NCBI GenBank assembly: GCA_028700975.1
Contig: JAQVRQ010000008.1
Coordinates: 1 to 40,181 of the forward strand
Length of the DNA stretch: 40,181 nucleotides
DNA from: Bacteroidales bacterium
GTDB taxonomy: Bacteria; Bacteroidota; Bacteroidia; Bacteroidales; UBA932
Direction of reading: 5' to 3'
Below the pieces are notes generated by a model. The model was not told the origin of the DNA. It saw only the letters and a list, made by a program, of their open reading frames with translations, and did not search any database. Of the stretch, positions 1 through 8,349 are shown piece by piece. Within the stretch, counting starts at the first letter, position 1, and every line of letters begins with the position of its first letter. The translations under genes were made by a program, and so were the position numbers.

Positions 1-1502
1 AGCATATAGTAATGATTCTTTGCTCTGCTGTTAACAATATAGTCTGGTCCATTGCTTTGATCTCCAAGTCTGGCCTTGTCCAAAAAACCTATTCCTGTGG
101 CCCAGTTTCCTCTGAGAGGATCACCGGGTACTGTGCCGTGAAGATCATTCTGTCTTCCTGCAAAGTTCCACATAAAATATCTTATATACATATAGTTTAC
201 CTGGTAATCAAAGAAATACGCGAGGTTATCTTTGAATAACGGAAGCTTTTTATTGCTTCCCAGAACTGTTTTGCCTCTCCCTTCGGTATAATTTTCATAA
301 AATTTAATATGATCCGGTGAACTACTCCACATCCTTGGAAAAAGCATTTTGCTTCCCGATTTGTAATCCGGTTCCACTGGACCATCAACTGATTTGTATC
401 TATCTCCTACTTTTGCGATATATTTTGAACTTTTAATATCATATGGTGAACTATAGCTTTCTCCATAGATAAGTGGATTTTTTCCATACTGCTCTCTTGC
501 CAGATATCTAACAAGCGAAAATGGATTGTCAGGTTGGTTTTCGTTTGTAGGAGTATTTGCAGAGGATCTTATTATTACCATTGCAAAAGCCGAATATCCA
601 ATAACGATCATAGTAAAGCTTAAGAGTACAGTATTCCACAGGGCATTCTGCTTTCTGTAAGTATAGACAATCCCCCAAATTGAGAGAGCTAAAAGTGCAA
701 TCATAAAAAATGCGGCTCCGGTATTAAACGGCAATCCAAAAACATTCACAAACAGGAGATCAACCCAAGAAGCCATTTTAGGCAGATATGGTATAATGCC
801 ATATAGAATTACTGCAAGAATAACCGCCGATATAAGCAGAACATAGAGGCTTCTTTTTGTTGAAACCTGGTAGTTTTTATAATAGTAAATAAAAACAATT
901 GCAGGAATTGCCAATAGATTTAAAAGGTGAACACCTATTGAAAGCCCCATAAGTAGAGCAATAAGAACAATCCACCTGTTTGCGTGAGGCATATCGGCCT
1001 CCTCCTCCCATTTTAGCATTGCCCAGAAAACAGCTGCCGTAAAGAGAGATGACATTGCATAAACCTCTCCTTCAACGGCAGAGAACCAAAATGTATCAGA
1101 GAAGGTATAGGCTAAAGCACCAGTGAGCCCCGCTCCAAAAATTGCAAAAATGGTAGCCAGATTAAGCGACTCCCCTCTCTTCTCGGCAATTCTTCTTCCG
1201 AGGTGAGTTATGGTCCAGAACAGGAACATAATTGTAAAGGCAGAGCACATTGCACTCATAACATTTACCATCATCGCAGCCTTTTCCGGCCCGGCAGGGA
1301 TAGTGAAAAATCTTGCGATAAGCTGAAAGACAGGGTTTCCAGGAGGGTGACCCACCTCAAGTTTATAAGAAGATGCTATAAACTCTCCACAGTCCCAAAA
1401 ACTAGTTGTAGGCTCAATTGTTGACAAATAAGTAACTGAGGCAATTATGAGAACCAAAGCCCCCATTATATTATTTACCAGTTTAAATTTCTTAAGCTCC
1501 AT
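1..1502 (-). CDS. DUF2723 multi-pass membrane protein, glycosyltransferase-like (3' end outside window)
   Basis: The reading frame is open from an ATG at 1502 to the window edge, giving about 500 residues of the N-terminal part. It starts MELKKFKLVN, then a membrane segment, then the family signature around residues 28-60: IEPTTSFWDCGEF followed by KLEVGHPPGNPVF. About ten hydrophobic segments follow (for example around residues 75-95, 115-130, 175-200 and 235-300), with a more polar stretch after about residue 320. Bacterial DUF2723 proteins are large membrane proteins common in Bacteroidota; the human relative TMEM260 is a protein O-mannosyltransferase, so a lipid-linked sugar transferase role is likely but inferred. 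The acidic DCGE motif sits in the first loop, where PMT-fold enzymes keep catalytic acids. It is divergent from the SUI1 gene. The frame carries no stop, so it is a truncation by the window and not a pseudogene. Confidence 0.85.
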   Translation of the reverse strand, partial: MELKKFKLVNNIMGALVLIIASVTYLSTIEPTTSFWDCGEFIASSYKLEVGHPPGNPVFQLIARFFTIPAGPEKAAMMVNVMSAMCSAFTIMFLFWTITHLGRRIAEKRGESLNLATIFAIFGAGLTGALAYTFSDTFWFSAVEGEVYAMSSLFTAAVFWAMLKWEEEADMPHANRWIVLIALLMGLSIGVHLLNLLAIPAIVFIYYYKNYQVSTKRSLYVLLISAVILAVILYGIIPYLPKMASWVDLLFVNVFGLPFNTGAAFFMIALLALSIWGIVYTYRKQNALWNTVLLSFTMIVIGYSAFAMVIIRSSANTPTNENQPDNPFSLVRYLAREQYGKNPLIYGESYSSPYDIKSSKYIAKVGDRYKSVDGPVEPDYKSGSKMLFPRMWSSSPDHIKFYENYTEGRGKTVLGSNKKLPLFKDNLAYFFDYQVNYMYIRYFMWNFAGRQNDLHGTVPGDPLRGNWATGIGFLDKARLGDQSNGPDYIVNSRAKNHYYM

Positions 1503-1537
1503 AAGGTTGATTTTCTGTTGATGTTGAGAATAACACA

Positions 1538-1545
1538 CAAAGATA
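1538..1545 (-). promoter_or_regulatory. Candidate -7 box for the DUF2723 gene
   Basis: The minus strand reads TATCTTTG, matching the Bacteroidota -7 consensus TAnnTTTG. It lies about 36 bases before the ATG at 1502. A weak TTAG sits 19 bases further upstream where the -33 TTTG would be expected. Confidence 0.45.
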
Positions 1546-1565
1546 CTATTTTGAAATATTCTGCC

Positions 1566-1573
1566 TAAATTTG
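1566..1573 (+). promoter_or_regulatory. Candidate -7 box for the SUI1-to-yidD operon
   Basis: TAAATTTG matches TAnnTTTG and lies 20 bases before the SUI1 ATG, so the leader would be roughly 15 bases. No clear -33 element is seen. Together with the box at 1538 it makes this 91-base gap a divergent promoter region. Confidence 0.45.
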
Positions 1574-1593
1574 TGTAAAATTAATATTTACAG

Positions 1594-1944
1594 ATGAGCC
1601 AGAATGACTGGAAGAGCAGACTCGGAGTTGTCTTTTCAACTAACTCGGACTTTAATTATAACAGCGATGATGAAGAATCAGAGCCTCTTGAGACTCCTCC
1701 TCCCGGAAAGCAGAAACTTGTCGTTGCTATAGATAAAAGAAACAGGGGTGGAAAACAGGTAACTCTGGTAAAGGGCTTTACCGGTAAAGATGAGGATATT
1801 GAGTCGCTCGGTAAGCTTTTAAAGAATAAATGTGGAACGGGGGGATCTGTCAAAGAGGGAGAGATAATTATACAGGGCGATTTCCGCGACAGAGTTGTCT
1901 CACTCTTGCTCTCTTTAGGTTACAACGCTAAAAGAGGAAATTAA
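1594..1944 (+). CDS. SUI1/YciH-family translation initiation factor
   Basis: The 116-residue product has a variable, acidic N-terminal half (residues 20-35 rich in D, E and S) and a SUI1 (eIF1-like) domain from about residue 42 to the end. The core is visible as DKRNRGGKQVTLVKGF, then LGKLLKNKCGTGGSVK and IIIQGDFRDRV, which correspond to the basic beta-hairpin, the GxGG loop and the last strand of the fold. Bacterial YciH-type proteins bind the small ribosomal subunit and have been proposed to act on initiation fidelity. It is the first gene of a five-gene run; its TAA stop shares its last base with the ATG of the next gene (TAATG), which suggests coupled translation. The family call is firm, the cellular role less so. 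Confidence 0.88.
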   Translation: MSQNDWKSRLGVVFSTNSDFNYNSDDEESEPLETPPPGKQKLVVAIDKRNRGGKQVTLVKGFTGKDEDIESLGKLLKNKCGTGGSVKEGEIIIQGDFRDRVVSLLLSLGYNAKRGN

Positions 1945-2675
1945 TGAATGAAAAGGTATTACCTGCCGACTCTCTTTGGGAAGCCGGAACAAAAATAGTC
2001 TCGTCAATAGCTCCAATTGAAGAGGTTAGAGGCGGGGTTATACCTGATATTATCTTATCGTTAATTATACTGATATTTTTCGTTGGACTTATAGTATTTT
2101 CCCGAGAAATTCTAAGCGTAATCCCTAGTCTCCTTAAAAGTACACTCAATTTAAAGGAGCATTTCAAAATAGAAGAGAAACTTTCACTTTCTAATATGAG
2201 AAATGTGGTATTTGTCGTTTCTCTTGTATACTTTCCGGTGATTGTCACCATTATGGCCGGACGGTTTATTGAGTCCCAATTTGGTACATACCCGCCACTC
2301 TTTCTAATTATTTGTTTTGGAATTATCATTATACTGGGAGTAGTTAAGAAGCTGATTATATTATTACTCTCTTGGTTAAACAAGGATAGTAACACCTTTT
2401 CCTTTTTGGAAAAGGTTGGGTTTAACCATATAATTATTGCAGCAATTGTAACATTCCCATCACTTTTATTGAAATTATTCATAGAAGACGGCACTGGAGA
2501 AATAGTTGTATATACGATGATTATCAGTATTATACCTATATTTATTCTATATCTGATCAGAAGCTATCAAATAATAATAGGCCAACAATACTCACATTTT
2601 TTTTATATTTTGTATCTTTGCGGCGCAGAAATTTTACCCATCGTACTTATTGTACACTTTATACTCTCGCTCTGA
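1944..2675 (+). CDS. DUF4271 integral membrane protein
   Basis: This 243-residue protein has hydrophobic segments at about residues 34-54, 90-108, 118-140, 163-180, 190-207 and 225-242, so five to six membrane passes. Its size, first-loop position and place immediately before hemD match the Bacteroidota-restricted DUF4271 family. The gene overlaps the SUI1 stop codon by one base and ends five bases before the hemD start, so all are probably co-transcribed. No catalytic motif is recognisable and the function is unknown; the recurring placement beside hemD in Bacteroidota may mean a link to haem synthesis or may only reflect operon history. Confidence 0.75.
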   Translation: MNEKVLPADSLWEAGTKIVSSIAPIEEVRGGVIPDIILSLIILIFFVGLIVFSREILSVIPSLLKSTLNLKEHFKIEEKLSLSNMRNVVFVVSLVYFPVIVTIMAGRFIESQFGTYPPLFLIICFGIIIILGVVKKLIILLLSWLNKDSNTFSFLEKVGFNHIIIAAIVTFPSLLLKLFIEDGTGEIVVYTMIISIIPIFILYLIRSYQIIIGQQYSHFFYILYLCGAEILPIVLIVHFILSL

Positions 2676-2679
2676 TAAT

Positions 2680-3417
2680 ATGAAGATAAAGAACATTCTA
2701 ATCTCACAACCAGAACCAACAAACGGATCTCCATACTCGGAACTGATTTCCAAGCATAAGATAAACATTGACTTTATTCCATTTTTTAAAGTTGAGCCAT
2801 TATCTGCTAAGGAGTTTCGTATGCAAAAAGTCTCAATCCCTGAGGCAACAGCAATAGTTTTTTCCGCAAGGTCAGCAATAGATGCTTTTTTCAAAATATG
2901 TGAAGAACTTCGCATTGCAATTCCTGAAACAATGAAGTATTTTTGTATATCAGAGGCAGTTGCGCTCTATCTTCAGAAATACATAGTCTATCGCAAAAGA
3001 AAAATTTTCTTTGGAACAGGAACTAACGCCTCTATTATTGATCTTCTTGGAACAAAACATAAAAACGAGAATTTTATGCTTGCTGCTGCAGATAACTGCA
3101 AGACAGATCTCCATAAACTATTCGTTAAAGCAAAAATCAAACACACCACAGCGGTGTTTGTCAAGACTGTTAACAGTGACCTTTCAAAGGTTAAACTTGA
3201 CAATTATGATTTTCTAGTATTTTACAGCCCAAGCGACATAAAGTCTCTACAGGATAACTTCCCCGATTTTGTCCAAAAAGAGATCAAGTTTGCCACTTTT
3301 GGAACTGGTACTCTAAAGGCGCTTAAAGCGGCTAAACTCTCTGCAGAGGTTACTGCACCAACACCTGAAGCTCCATCAATTGCGAAGGCTCTTCAGATAT
3401 ATTTGGAGACAAAATAA
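2680..3417 (+). CDS. hemD: Uroporphyrinogen-III synthase-like protein (HemD)
   Basis: The ATG at 2680 gives 245 residues starting MKIKNILISQPEP; an in-frame upstream start at 2650 would lie inside the preceding gene and adds ten residues that do not fit the family. HemD folds as two similar alpha/beta lobes and cyclises hydroxymethylbilane to uroporphyrinogen III. Visible family features are the opening strand ILISQPEP, the segment TAIVFSARSAIDAFF (the usual 'VFTSxNAV' region) at about residues 67-81, and near the C terminus FATFGTGTLKALKAAKL followed by PTPEAPSIAKAL, which matches the 'IGpxTaxal...a..pt..gl..al' ending. HemD is poorly conserved in sequence, so the call rests on these motifs plus the DUF4271/rnpA/yidD context. 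Sixteen bases separate it from rnpA. Confidence 0.78.
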   Translation: MKIKNILISQPEPTNGSPYSELISKHKINIDFIPFFKVEPLSAKEFRMQKVSIPEATAIVFSARSAIDAFFKICEELRIAIPETMKYFCISEAVALYLQKYIVYRKRKIFFGTGTNASIIDLLGTKHKNENFMLAAADNCKTDLHKLFVKAKIKHTTAVFVKTVNSDLSKVKLDNYDFLVFYSPSDIKSLQDNFPDFVQKEIKFATFGTGTLKALKAAKLSAEVTAPTPEAPSIAKALQIYLETK

Positions 3418-3433
3418 TCAATTAAGGCATACT

Positions 3434-3832
3434 ATGCCAAAAATAAGAGACTCTTTTCCCAAGAGGGAGAGGCTTTGTAATATTAAGGCTATCACTTCAC
3501 TTTTTGAAAGTGGAAAAAGTTCTTTTACATTTCCCTTAAAGATTTATTATAACCCAAACGCTCTTAATTACAATAGGATAGTGATTACTGTACCTAAAAG
3601 GAATCACAAAAAAGCTGTAGATAGAAACCTTATTAAAAGGAGAATTAGAGAGAGTTGGAGGTTATTTAAAGACACTGATACAGAAATTATAGGACTGGAT
3701 ATTGCAGTGGTATATGTTGCTACCTCCTTAATTGATTACAAAAAAATTGAAAAATCACTCAAAGATGGACTGGCAAAAATTAAAGAAGATTGCCTTAAAA
3801 CTGGCCTCTCTACCATTCGTAATACTGATTAA
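3434..3832 (+). CDS. rnpA: Ribonuclease P protein component
   Basis: The ATG at 3434 gives 132 residues, a normal length, beginning [19 protein letters not shown] longer frame opens at 3380 inside hemD and adds 18 residues unlike the family. The protein binds the catalytic RNase P RNA and helps process the 5' end of precursor tRNAs. The diagnostic motif is [13 protein letters not shown] around residues 64-76, preceded by [11 protein letters not shown], which form the conserved RNR helix and the basic groove. The 3' end overlaps yidD by 68 bases in a different frame, the common rnpA-yidD arrangement. The usual rpmH upstream partner is absent here and is replaced by hemD, as in other Bacteroidota. 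Confidence 0.93.
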   Translation: MPKIRDSFPKRERLCNIKAITSLFESGKSSFTFPLKIYYNPNALNYNRIVITVPKRNHKKAVDRNLIKRRIRESWRLFKDTDTEIIGLDIAVVYVATSLIDYKKIEKSLKDGLAKIKEDCLKTGLSTIRNTD

Positions 3833-4013
3833 ATGCTATCAATATTGCATATCACCTTTAAAGCCTCAGTCTTGCAGGTACACACCTACTTGCTCCTCTT
3901 ACTCCCTTGAAGCCGTAAAGAAATATGGCCCTTTTAAAGGATTATGGTTGGCAATAAAACGTATATCCAGGTGTCATCCTTGGGGTGGTAGTGGCTATGA
4001 TCCAGTACCCTAA
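3765..4013 (+). CDS. yidD: Membrane protein insertion efficiency factor YidD
   Basis: An 82-residue protein starting [13 protein letters not shown]. It has an amphipathic/hydrophobic N-terminal helix (about residues 8-25) and the hallmark core [19 protein letters not shown] and [12 protein letters not shown]. YidD is a small membrane-associated protein that assists Sec/YidC-dependent membrane protein insertion. A start at 3732 is open in frame, but the ATG at 3765 gives the standard length and is preceded by an AAAG. It ends six bases before the converging acyltransferase gene, with no room for a separate terminator. Confidence 0.93.
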   Translation: MDWQKLKKIALKLASLPFVILIKCYQYCISPLKPQSCRYTPTCSSYSLEAVKKYGPFKGLWLAIKRISRCHPWGGSGYDPVP

Positions 4014-4019
4014 CTCCAA

Positions 4020-5822
4020 TTATTCAGACTTCTTGTCCATCCCAAATCTTTTTAGAACTGTACCGATGTTTTTTTCATCTCTTGCCAGCATCCTAATTTC
4101 CTGCTCAGGAACATTAAAGATATCCATAAAAACAAGGCCGTCAAGACAGTAATTAAAATCAGGGTCAACATTAAAATTGATTATGCTGGCATTTATTTTT
4201 AGATATTTCTTTACTAAAGTAGGAAGCCGAAACTCTCCATCGCTAAGTTTTAGCATATACCTGTCAAACTTCTCGATTGAGTCTGTTCTGCTACCGCTTA
4301 AAAGTATATCTGGATTACATCTGTGAAAATTTGGGAAAAAAGGATTTTTGGGTTTCATCATTTTTTCTAACTCTTTTACAGAGTGATGTCTCTTAAGATA
4401 TTCAATCATTAAGCTTCTATAGAATTTTGGATACCACGAGCTTATACTAACAGGCCCAATAAGATATCTTACATCCGGCTTATTTAAAACCGAGTAAAGA
4501 AGTCCTTTTATTAACAACATAAGAGGGAGTGCCTCCTTTTGGTATTCAAGGGTAACAAATGATCTGCCAAGTTCAATAGACTTGGTTAGATAAGAATGAA
4601 ACTCAGGATTATAATCGAATAGAGTCTTGGTATAAAACCCCTTGATTCCTTTTGTTTTGAGAATCTCATCGCCGTATCCAAGTCTGTAGGCTCCTACAAT
4701 TTTCCCTTTCTGTTTATCCCAAAGAAAAAGTTGTTGATAATAATCATCGTAAGAATCAATATCCAGAGGAGATTTTGTTCCCTCTCCTACAGCACGGAAT
4801 GCCTCCTCTCGTTTCCTGCCCAATTCGTGCATTGCAAGTGGTATTGACCTAGAATCTGTCAGATAGCAGCTATAGTTACCAGTTGTAAAAAGATGTTTCT
4901 CCTTTGGAAGTGAATTAATCTCTTTAATAAGTGCCCTTCTATTTTTTGGCAATGCAATTGGTGTAGAGTAAACATCTTCTGGGTGAATAATCTTTGACTG
5001 CACATTTCCCTCAAGGGCATATGTTCTACTTCTCAGATATCCTCCCAGTTGATTAAGATCTTTATATTCAGACAACTCAGCTATGGTAATAGGTTTCCCA
5101 ATTCTTACCTGTATTGTATGATTTTTCTTATTGAGAAGCTCGCCGGGGAGTCTTACCGTTCTGAGCATTGGGTGCAATTTCCCAAGCCAGTGAAAGAAAC
5201 GAGAGTTCGTGCCGTGAACATAAACCGGAAGCACTTGAACTCCGGCATTTCTAATTAACTTAATTATTGAGGGTTGCCACTCTTTGTCTTGAATAATTGA
5301 GCTTCCGTAAGTTGTCGCAACCTCACCGGCCGGAAATAGAGATAATGCTCCGCCACCTTTGATACTCTCAGCAGCCATCCTAAGACCTGAAAAGCTTTGT
5401 GCAAGTTCCGGCTTATCGGTAAATGGGTTAACAGGGAAAAAAAATTCTTTAAGGTTTGGTATGTGAGAAAGAATAAAATTTGTAAGAAATTTAATATCAG
5501 GACGCGCTGCACTGAAAATATCAATTAAAATTACTCCGTCAATTGCCCCGTAAGGGTGGTTTGAAACTACTATAAAGGGGCCCTCTTGCGGAATATACTC
5601 AAGTTCCTTTGGTGGAATTTCATATTTAATATTAAGCTCTCTCAATAATGATGATGAAAAATCACGCCCATAACAACCTGATGATTTGCTATATAACTTA
5701 TTCACCCTATTTATACCAATCAGAGGCATTGCAATGGTTGCAATGATATTGCCTGCTAATCCACGGATTTTTATGGCTTTTTTAATATCAGCCTTAGTTA
5801 CTAGCTTTGTATTCATATCCAT
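4020..5822 (-). CDS. Bifunctional acyltransferase: PlsC-like domain plus GNAT-type N-acyltransferase (aminolipid synthesis)
   Basis: This 600-residue protein joins two acyltransferase domains. Residues about 60-270 form a PlsC/lysophospholipid acyltransferase domain with the motif NHPYGAID (H89, D95) and FPAGEVAT as the second block. Residues about 320-510 resemble the hemolysin/OlsB GNAT domain: a long stretch with GKIVGAYRLGYGDEI, SIELGRSFV and LIGPVSISSWYPKFYRSLM. The same pairing occurs in OlsF-type ornithine-lipid synthases and in Bacteroides as separate GlsA and GlsB for glycine lipids. By analogy the GNAT half would N-acylate an amino acid with a 3-hydroxy fatty acid and the PlsC half would O-acylate it. 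The amino acid cannot be told from sequence. The first two ATGs (5822, 5816) are both possible starts. It is divergent from uvrC by 33 bases. Confidence 0.82.
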   Translation of the reverse strand: MDMNTKLVTKADIKKAIKIRGLAGNIIATIAMPLIGINRVNKLYSKSSGCYGRDFSSSLLRELNIKYEIPPKELEYIPQEGPFIVVSNHPYGAIDGVILIDIFSAARPDIKFLTNFILSHIPNLKEFFFPVNPFTDKPELAQSFSGLRMAAESIKGGGALSLFPAGEVATTYGSSIIQDKEWQPSIIKLIRNAGVQVLPVYVHGTNSRFFHWLGKLHPMLRTVRLPGELLNKKNHTIQVRIGKPITIAELSEYKDLNQLGGYLRSRTYALEGNVQSKIIHPEDVYSTPIALPKNRRALIKEINSLPKEKHLFTTGNYSCYLTDSRSIPLAMHELGRKREEAFRAVGEGTKSPLDIDSYDDYYQQLFLWDKQKGKIVGAYRLGYGDEILKTKGIKGFYTKTLFDYNPEFHSYLTKSIELGRSFVTLEYQKEALPLMLLIKGLLYSVLNKPDVRYLIGPVSISSWYPKFYRSLMIEYLKRHHSVKELEKMMKPKNPFFPNFHRCNPDILLSGSRTDSIEKFDRYMLKLSDGEFRLPTLVKKYLKINASIINFNVDPDFNYCLDGLVFMDIFNVPEQEIRMLARDEKNIGTVLKRFGMDKKSE

Positions 5823-5824
5823 TG

Positions 5825-5832
5825 CAAATATA
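5825..5832 (-). promoter_or_regulatory. Candidate -7 box abutting the acyltransferase start
   Basis: The minus strand reads TATATTTG, a full TAnnTTTG match, ending two bases before the first ATG (5822) and eight before the second (5816). If it is used, the transcript would start at or inside the first ATG, favouring the ATG at 5816 and an almost leaderless mRNA. Confidence 0.35.
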
Positions 5833-5855
5833 GTTTATTTGTTACTTTTACAAAT

Positions 5856-7676
5856 ATGAAATCTTCGGATAATAGAGACCATCTGAAAGAGAGTGCCAAA
5901 CTTTTGCCTCTTTTGCCCGGCGTTTATAGGTTTTTAAACAGGGAAGAGAGTGTCATTTATGTTGGTAAGGCAAAAAATCTCCGAAACAGAGTATCTCAAT
6001 ACTTTCAATCAAATGAGAATCTCTCCCCAAAAACAAGGGTTATGGTGGCGAAGATTGAGAGCATTGAGCACACAGTGGTTGAAAGCGAATCTGAAGCACT
6101 TTTGTTAGAGAATACTCTTATCAAAAGATACCAGCCGAGGTACAATGTTATGCTCAAAGACAGTAAAACATACCCCTGGATCTGCATTAAGAAAGAACCT
6201 TATCCCAGAGTGTTTATAACAAGACGATTACTAAAAGATGGGTCCTATTTTTTTGGCCCTTACAGCAATGTTTCACACGCTTATTCTCTGATAGATATAA
6301 TTGATAATCTCTTTAAAATCAGAAATTGCAAACTATCTCTTACTCAAGAGAACATTAAGTTAAAAAAATTCCGTCCTTGCCTCAGGTTTCATATAGGAAA
6401 ATGCAAGGCACCGTGTGTGGGTTTTCAAAGTGAGGAGTCTTATAATTTACAAATTGAGAAGATAAAACTTATTCTTAAGGGAGAGACATCATTACTTGCA
6501 GAAGAGATTAAAGAGGAGATGAAGATTGCATCATCTCAACTAAGATTTGAAGATGCTCAGGAGGCAAAAGAGAGACTTGAAACTCTAAACAGGCATTATA
6601 GCAAATCATTAGTTGTAAGTCAAAGCATTACAGATGTAGATGTGTTTACACTTGTTTTTGAGAACAATATGGCTTTTGGGAATTGGTTGAGAGTAGTTAA
6701 CGGATCAATTATTCAATCTCTTAATGTTGAGTTAAAACTTCCTATTGACGAAAACAGAGAGGTAGTATTAGCCAGATTTATTATCACAATTGGAGAGAGG
6801 TTTGCTCCGCTTTCAGATGAAATTATAACCGAGTATATTCCAGAAGGAGATTTTTCCCCTTCAAAAATTCATATCCCCAGAAGAGGAGAGAAATTAAACC
6901 TACTTGAATTAAGTATAAAAAATGCGAGGATTTTCAAAATAGAAAAGATAAAGCAGGAGCAGATTCTCAGGCCGGACGAGCATCGTGATAGAGTCCTTGA
7001 AACAATAAAAAAAGATCTGAACTTAGTTGATACTCCCTCCCATATTGAGTGCTTTGATAATTCAAATATTCAGGGGAAATATGCTGTTTCTGCTTGTGTG
7101 GTTTTCAAAAACGCAACTCCAAGTAAGAGAGATTACAGACATTTTAATGTAAAGCGAGTTGTAGGTGCCGATGATTTTGGGACAATGAAAGAGGTTATAA
7201 ACAGACGTTACTCTAGAATTGTTGAGGAGGGTAATTCACTGCCTCAACTTATCGTTATTGATGGAGGAAGAGGACAGGTTAATGCTGCTTATGAGGCACT
7301 CGAAGAGCTTGGACTAGAAAAGAAAATCAGATTGGTTGGTATAGCAAAAAGATTAGAAGAGCTCATTACTCCAGGAGATCCTCACCCACTCTTTTTGGAT
7401 AAAAACAGCTCCACCTTAAGAGTAATGATGCAGCTTAGAGATGAGGCTCATAGATTTGGGATTACTCACCACAGAAAGAGGCGAAGCAAGGGTCAGATCG
7501 AATCAGAACTATCAGAAATTAAAGGAATAGGCGAGAAGAGTCTTCAAAAACTTTTAACTCACTTTAAAAGCCTTCTCAATTTAAGATCTGCTCCAACAGA
7601 GGAGATAAGAAAGGTTGCCGGAGCAAGGATAGCAAATATACTTAAGGAGTATTTTGACTCTGAGTCGGCACTTTAG
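5856..7676 (+). CDS. uvrC: Excinuclease ABC subunit C
   Basis: At 606 residues this is full length. It makes both incisions flanking a bulky lesion in nucleotide excision repair, together with UvrA and UvrB. Domains in order: GIY-YIG nuclease at about residues 18-95 (PGVYRFLNREESVIYVGKAKNLR...), the cysteine-containing CLRFHIGKCKAPCVG segment at about 170-190, a UVR (UvrB-binding) motif at about 205-240, the RNase H-like C-terminal endonuclease from about 390 to 530 (ECFDNSNIQGKYAVSACVVF, LIVIDGGRGQVNAA, ITHHRKRRSK) and tandem helix-hairpin-helix motifs from about 545 (IKGIGEKSLQKLL and GARIANIL). The start MKSSDNRDHL is the only sensible one. The last 35 bases overlap the converging pnuC gene. 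Confidence 0.96.
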   Translation: MKSSDNRDHLKESAKLLPLLPGVYRFLNREESVIYVGKAKNLRNRVSQYFQSNENLSPKTRVMVAKIESIEHTVVESESEALLLENTLIKRYQPRYNVMLKDSKTYPWICIKKEPYPRVFITRRLLKDGSYFFGPYSNVSHAYSLIDIIDNLFKIRNCKLSLTQENIKLKKFRPCLRFHIGKCKAPCVGFQSEESYNLQIEKIKLILKGETSLLAEEIKEEMKIASSQLRFEDAQEAKERLETLNRHYSKSLVVSQSITDVDVFTLVFENNMAFGNWLRVVNGSIIQSLNVELKLPIDENREVVLARFIITIGERFAPLSDEIITEYIPEGDFSPSKIHIPRRGEKLNLLELSIKNARIFKIEKIKQEQILRPDEHRDRVLETIKKDLNLVDTPSHIECFDNSNIQGKYAVSACVVFKNATPSKRDYRHFNVKRVVGADDFGTMKEVINRRYSRIVEEGNSLPQLIVIDGGRGQVNAAYEALEELGLEKKIRLVGIAKRLEELITPGDPHPLFLDKNSSTLRVMMQLRDEAHRFGITHHRKRRSKGQIESELSEIKGIGEKSLQKLLTHFKSLLNLRSAPTEEIRKVAGARIANILKEYFDSESAL

Positions 7677-8349
7677 TAAGTCTGTTCCAGTTAATCCATC
7701 CATTAACGGAATTTGCAAAGTAAAATACCCACATTATCACCATTAGAAGAGAATGCTCCTCCCCATTGATAAAAGCAATAGACCACATTACAATACTAAT
7801 TAAGTTGACTGTAACCCATAGCACCCACTGCTCCATATATGCCTTTACCATTAGAAACATTGCAATAACTGAAAGAACTGTAGTGGCAGAGTCCTTCAAA
7901 GGCTGAGGGTCACCAAACTTTTTTAGAATAAAAGCAACTGCCAAAACAAGAGTTATCGAAATAATCATTAGCAAAACTCTTTCAGAAAATTTAAATCTTC
8001 GACCAACAATTGTTACTGACTCTTTACCATCTCTCTTTTTAAGCCACATAACCCAACCGATAAACTGCATTGGAAGATAGTAAAAAGCATTTAGGGCAGC
8101 GTCTCCATATAGCTCTGCTTTATATGCAATTACAGCGTATAATGAGACATTAACAAGTCCAAAGAGATAATTAAAAATGTTCCCCTTTGCAACAAGCACA
8201 ACGCATATTACACCAGTAATACCCGCCAGAGAGCCTGCTATGTCAAAGCTCTCTGTGAGCAACATATGGATAATATTCGATAAAATAACACCTATGATAA
8301 GAAACCAATCAAAGGAATTTAGAGTGTTTATTTTATTGAATTTTATCAT
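7642..8349 (-). CDS. pnuC: Nicotinamide riboside transporter, PnuC family
   Basis: The 235-residue protein has about seven hydrophobic segments. The family core is FNYLFGLVNVSLYAVIAYKA ... LYGDAALNAFYYLPMQFIGWVMWLKK, with the conserved WxxW as WVMW, and a second-half WVTVNLISIVMWS segment, reflecting the internal 3+3 helix repeat. PnuC proteins let nicotinamide riboside enter by facilitated diffusion and it is trapped by phosphorylation; relatives carry thiamine (PnuT) or riboflavin (PnuX). Intact WxxW favours the nicotinamide riboside type. Its ATG overlaps the stop codon of the upstream peptidase/barrel gene by four bases (ATGA), so the two are translationally coupled. A second, more divergent member lies at 33440-34093. 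Confidence 0.9.
   Translation of the reverse strand: MIKFNKINTLNSFDWFLIIGVILSNIIHMLLTESFDIAGSLAGITGVICVVLVAKGNIFNYLFGLVNVSLYAVIAYKAELYGDAALNAFYYLPMQFIGWVMWLKKRDGKESVTIVGRRFKFSERVLLMIISITLVLAVAFILKKFGDPQPLKDSATTVLSVIAMFLMVKAYMEQWVLWVTVNLISIVMWSIAFINGEEHSLLMVIMWVFYFANSVNGWINWNRLTKVPTQSQNTP

Noticed and set aside
1..1502. The DUF2723 region as a pseudogene or non-coding stretch
   Set aside because: The minus-strand frame is continuously open to the window edge; the gene only lacks its stop because the window ends.
1928..2494. A 188-codon minus-strand frame over the DUF4271 gene
   Set aside because: It is antisense to a supported gene in a well-defined operon and has no recognisable motif.
3380..3433. 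An earlier start for rnpA inside hemD
   Set aside because: The extra 18 residues lie in the coding part of hemD and do not match RnpA; the ATG at 3434 gives the normal length.
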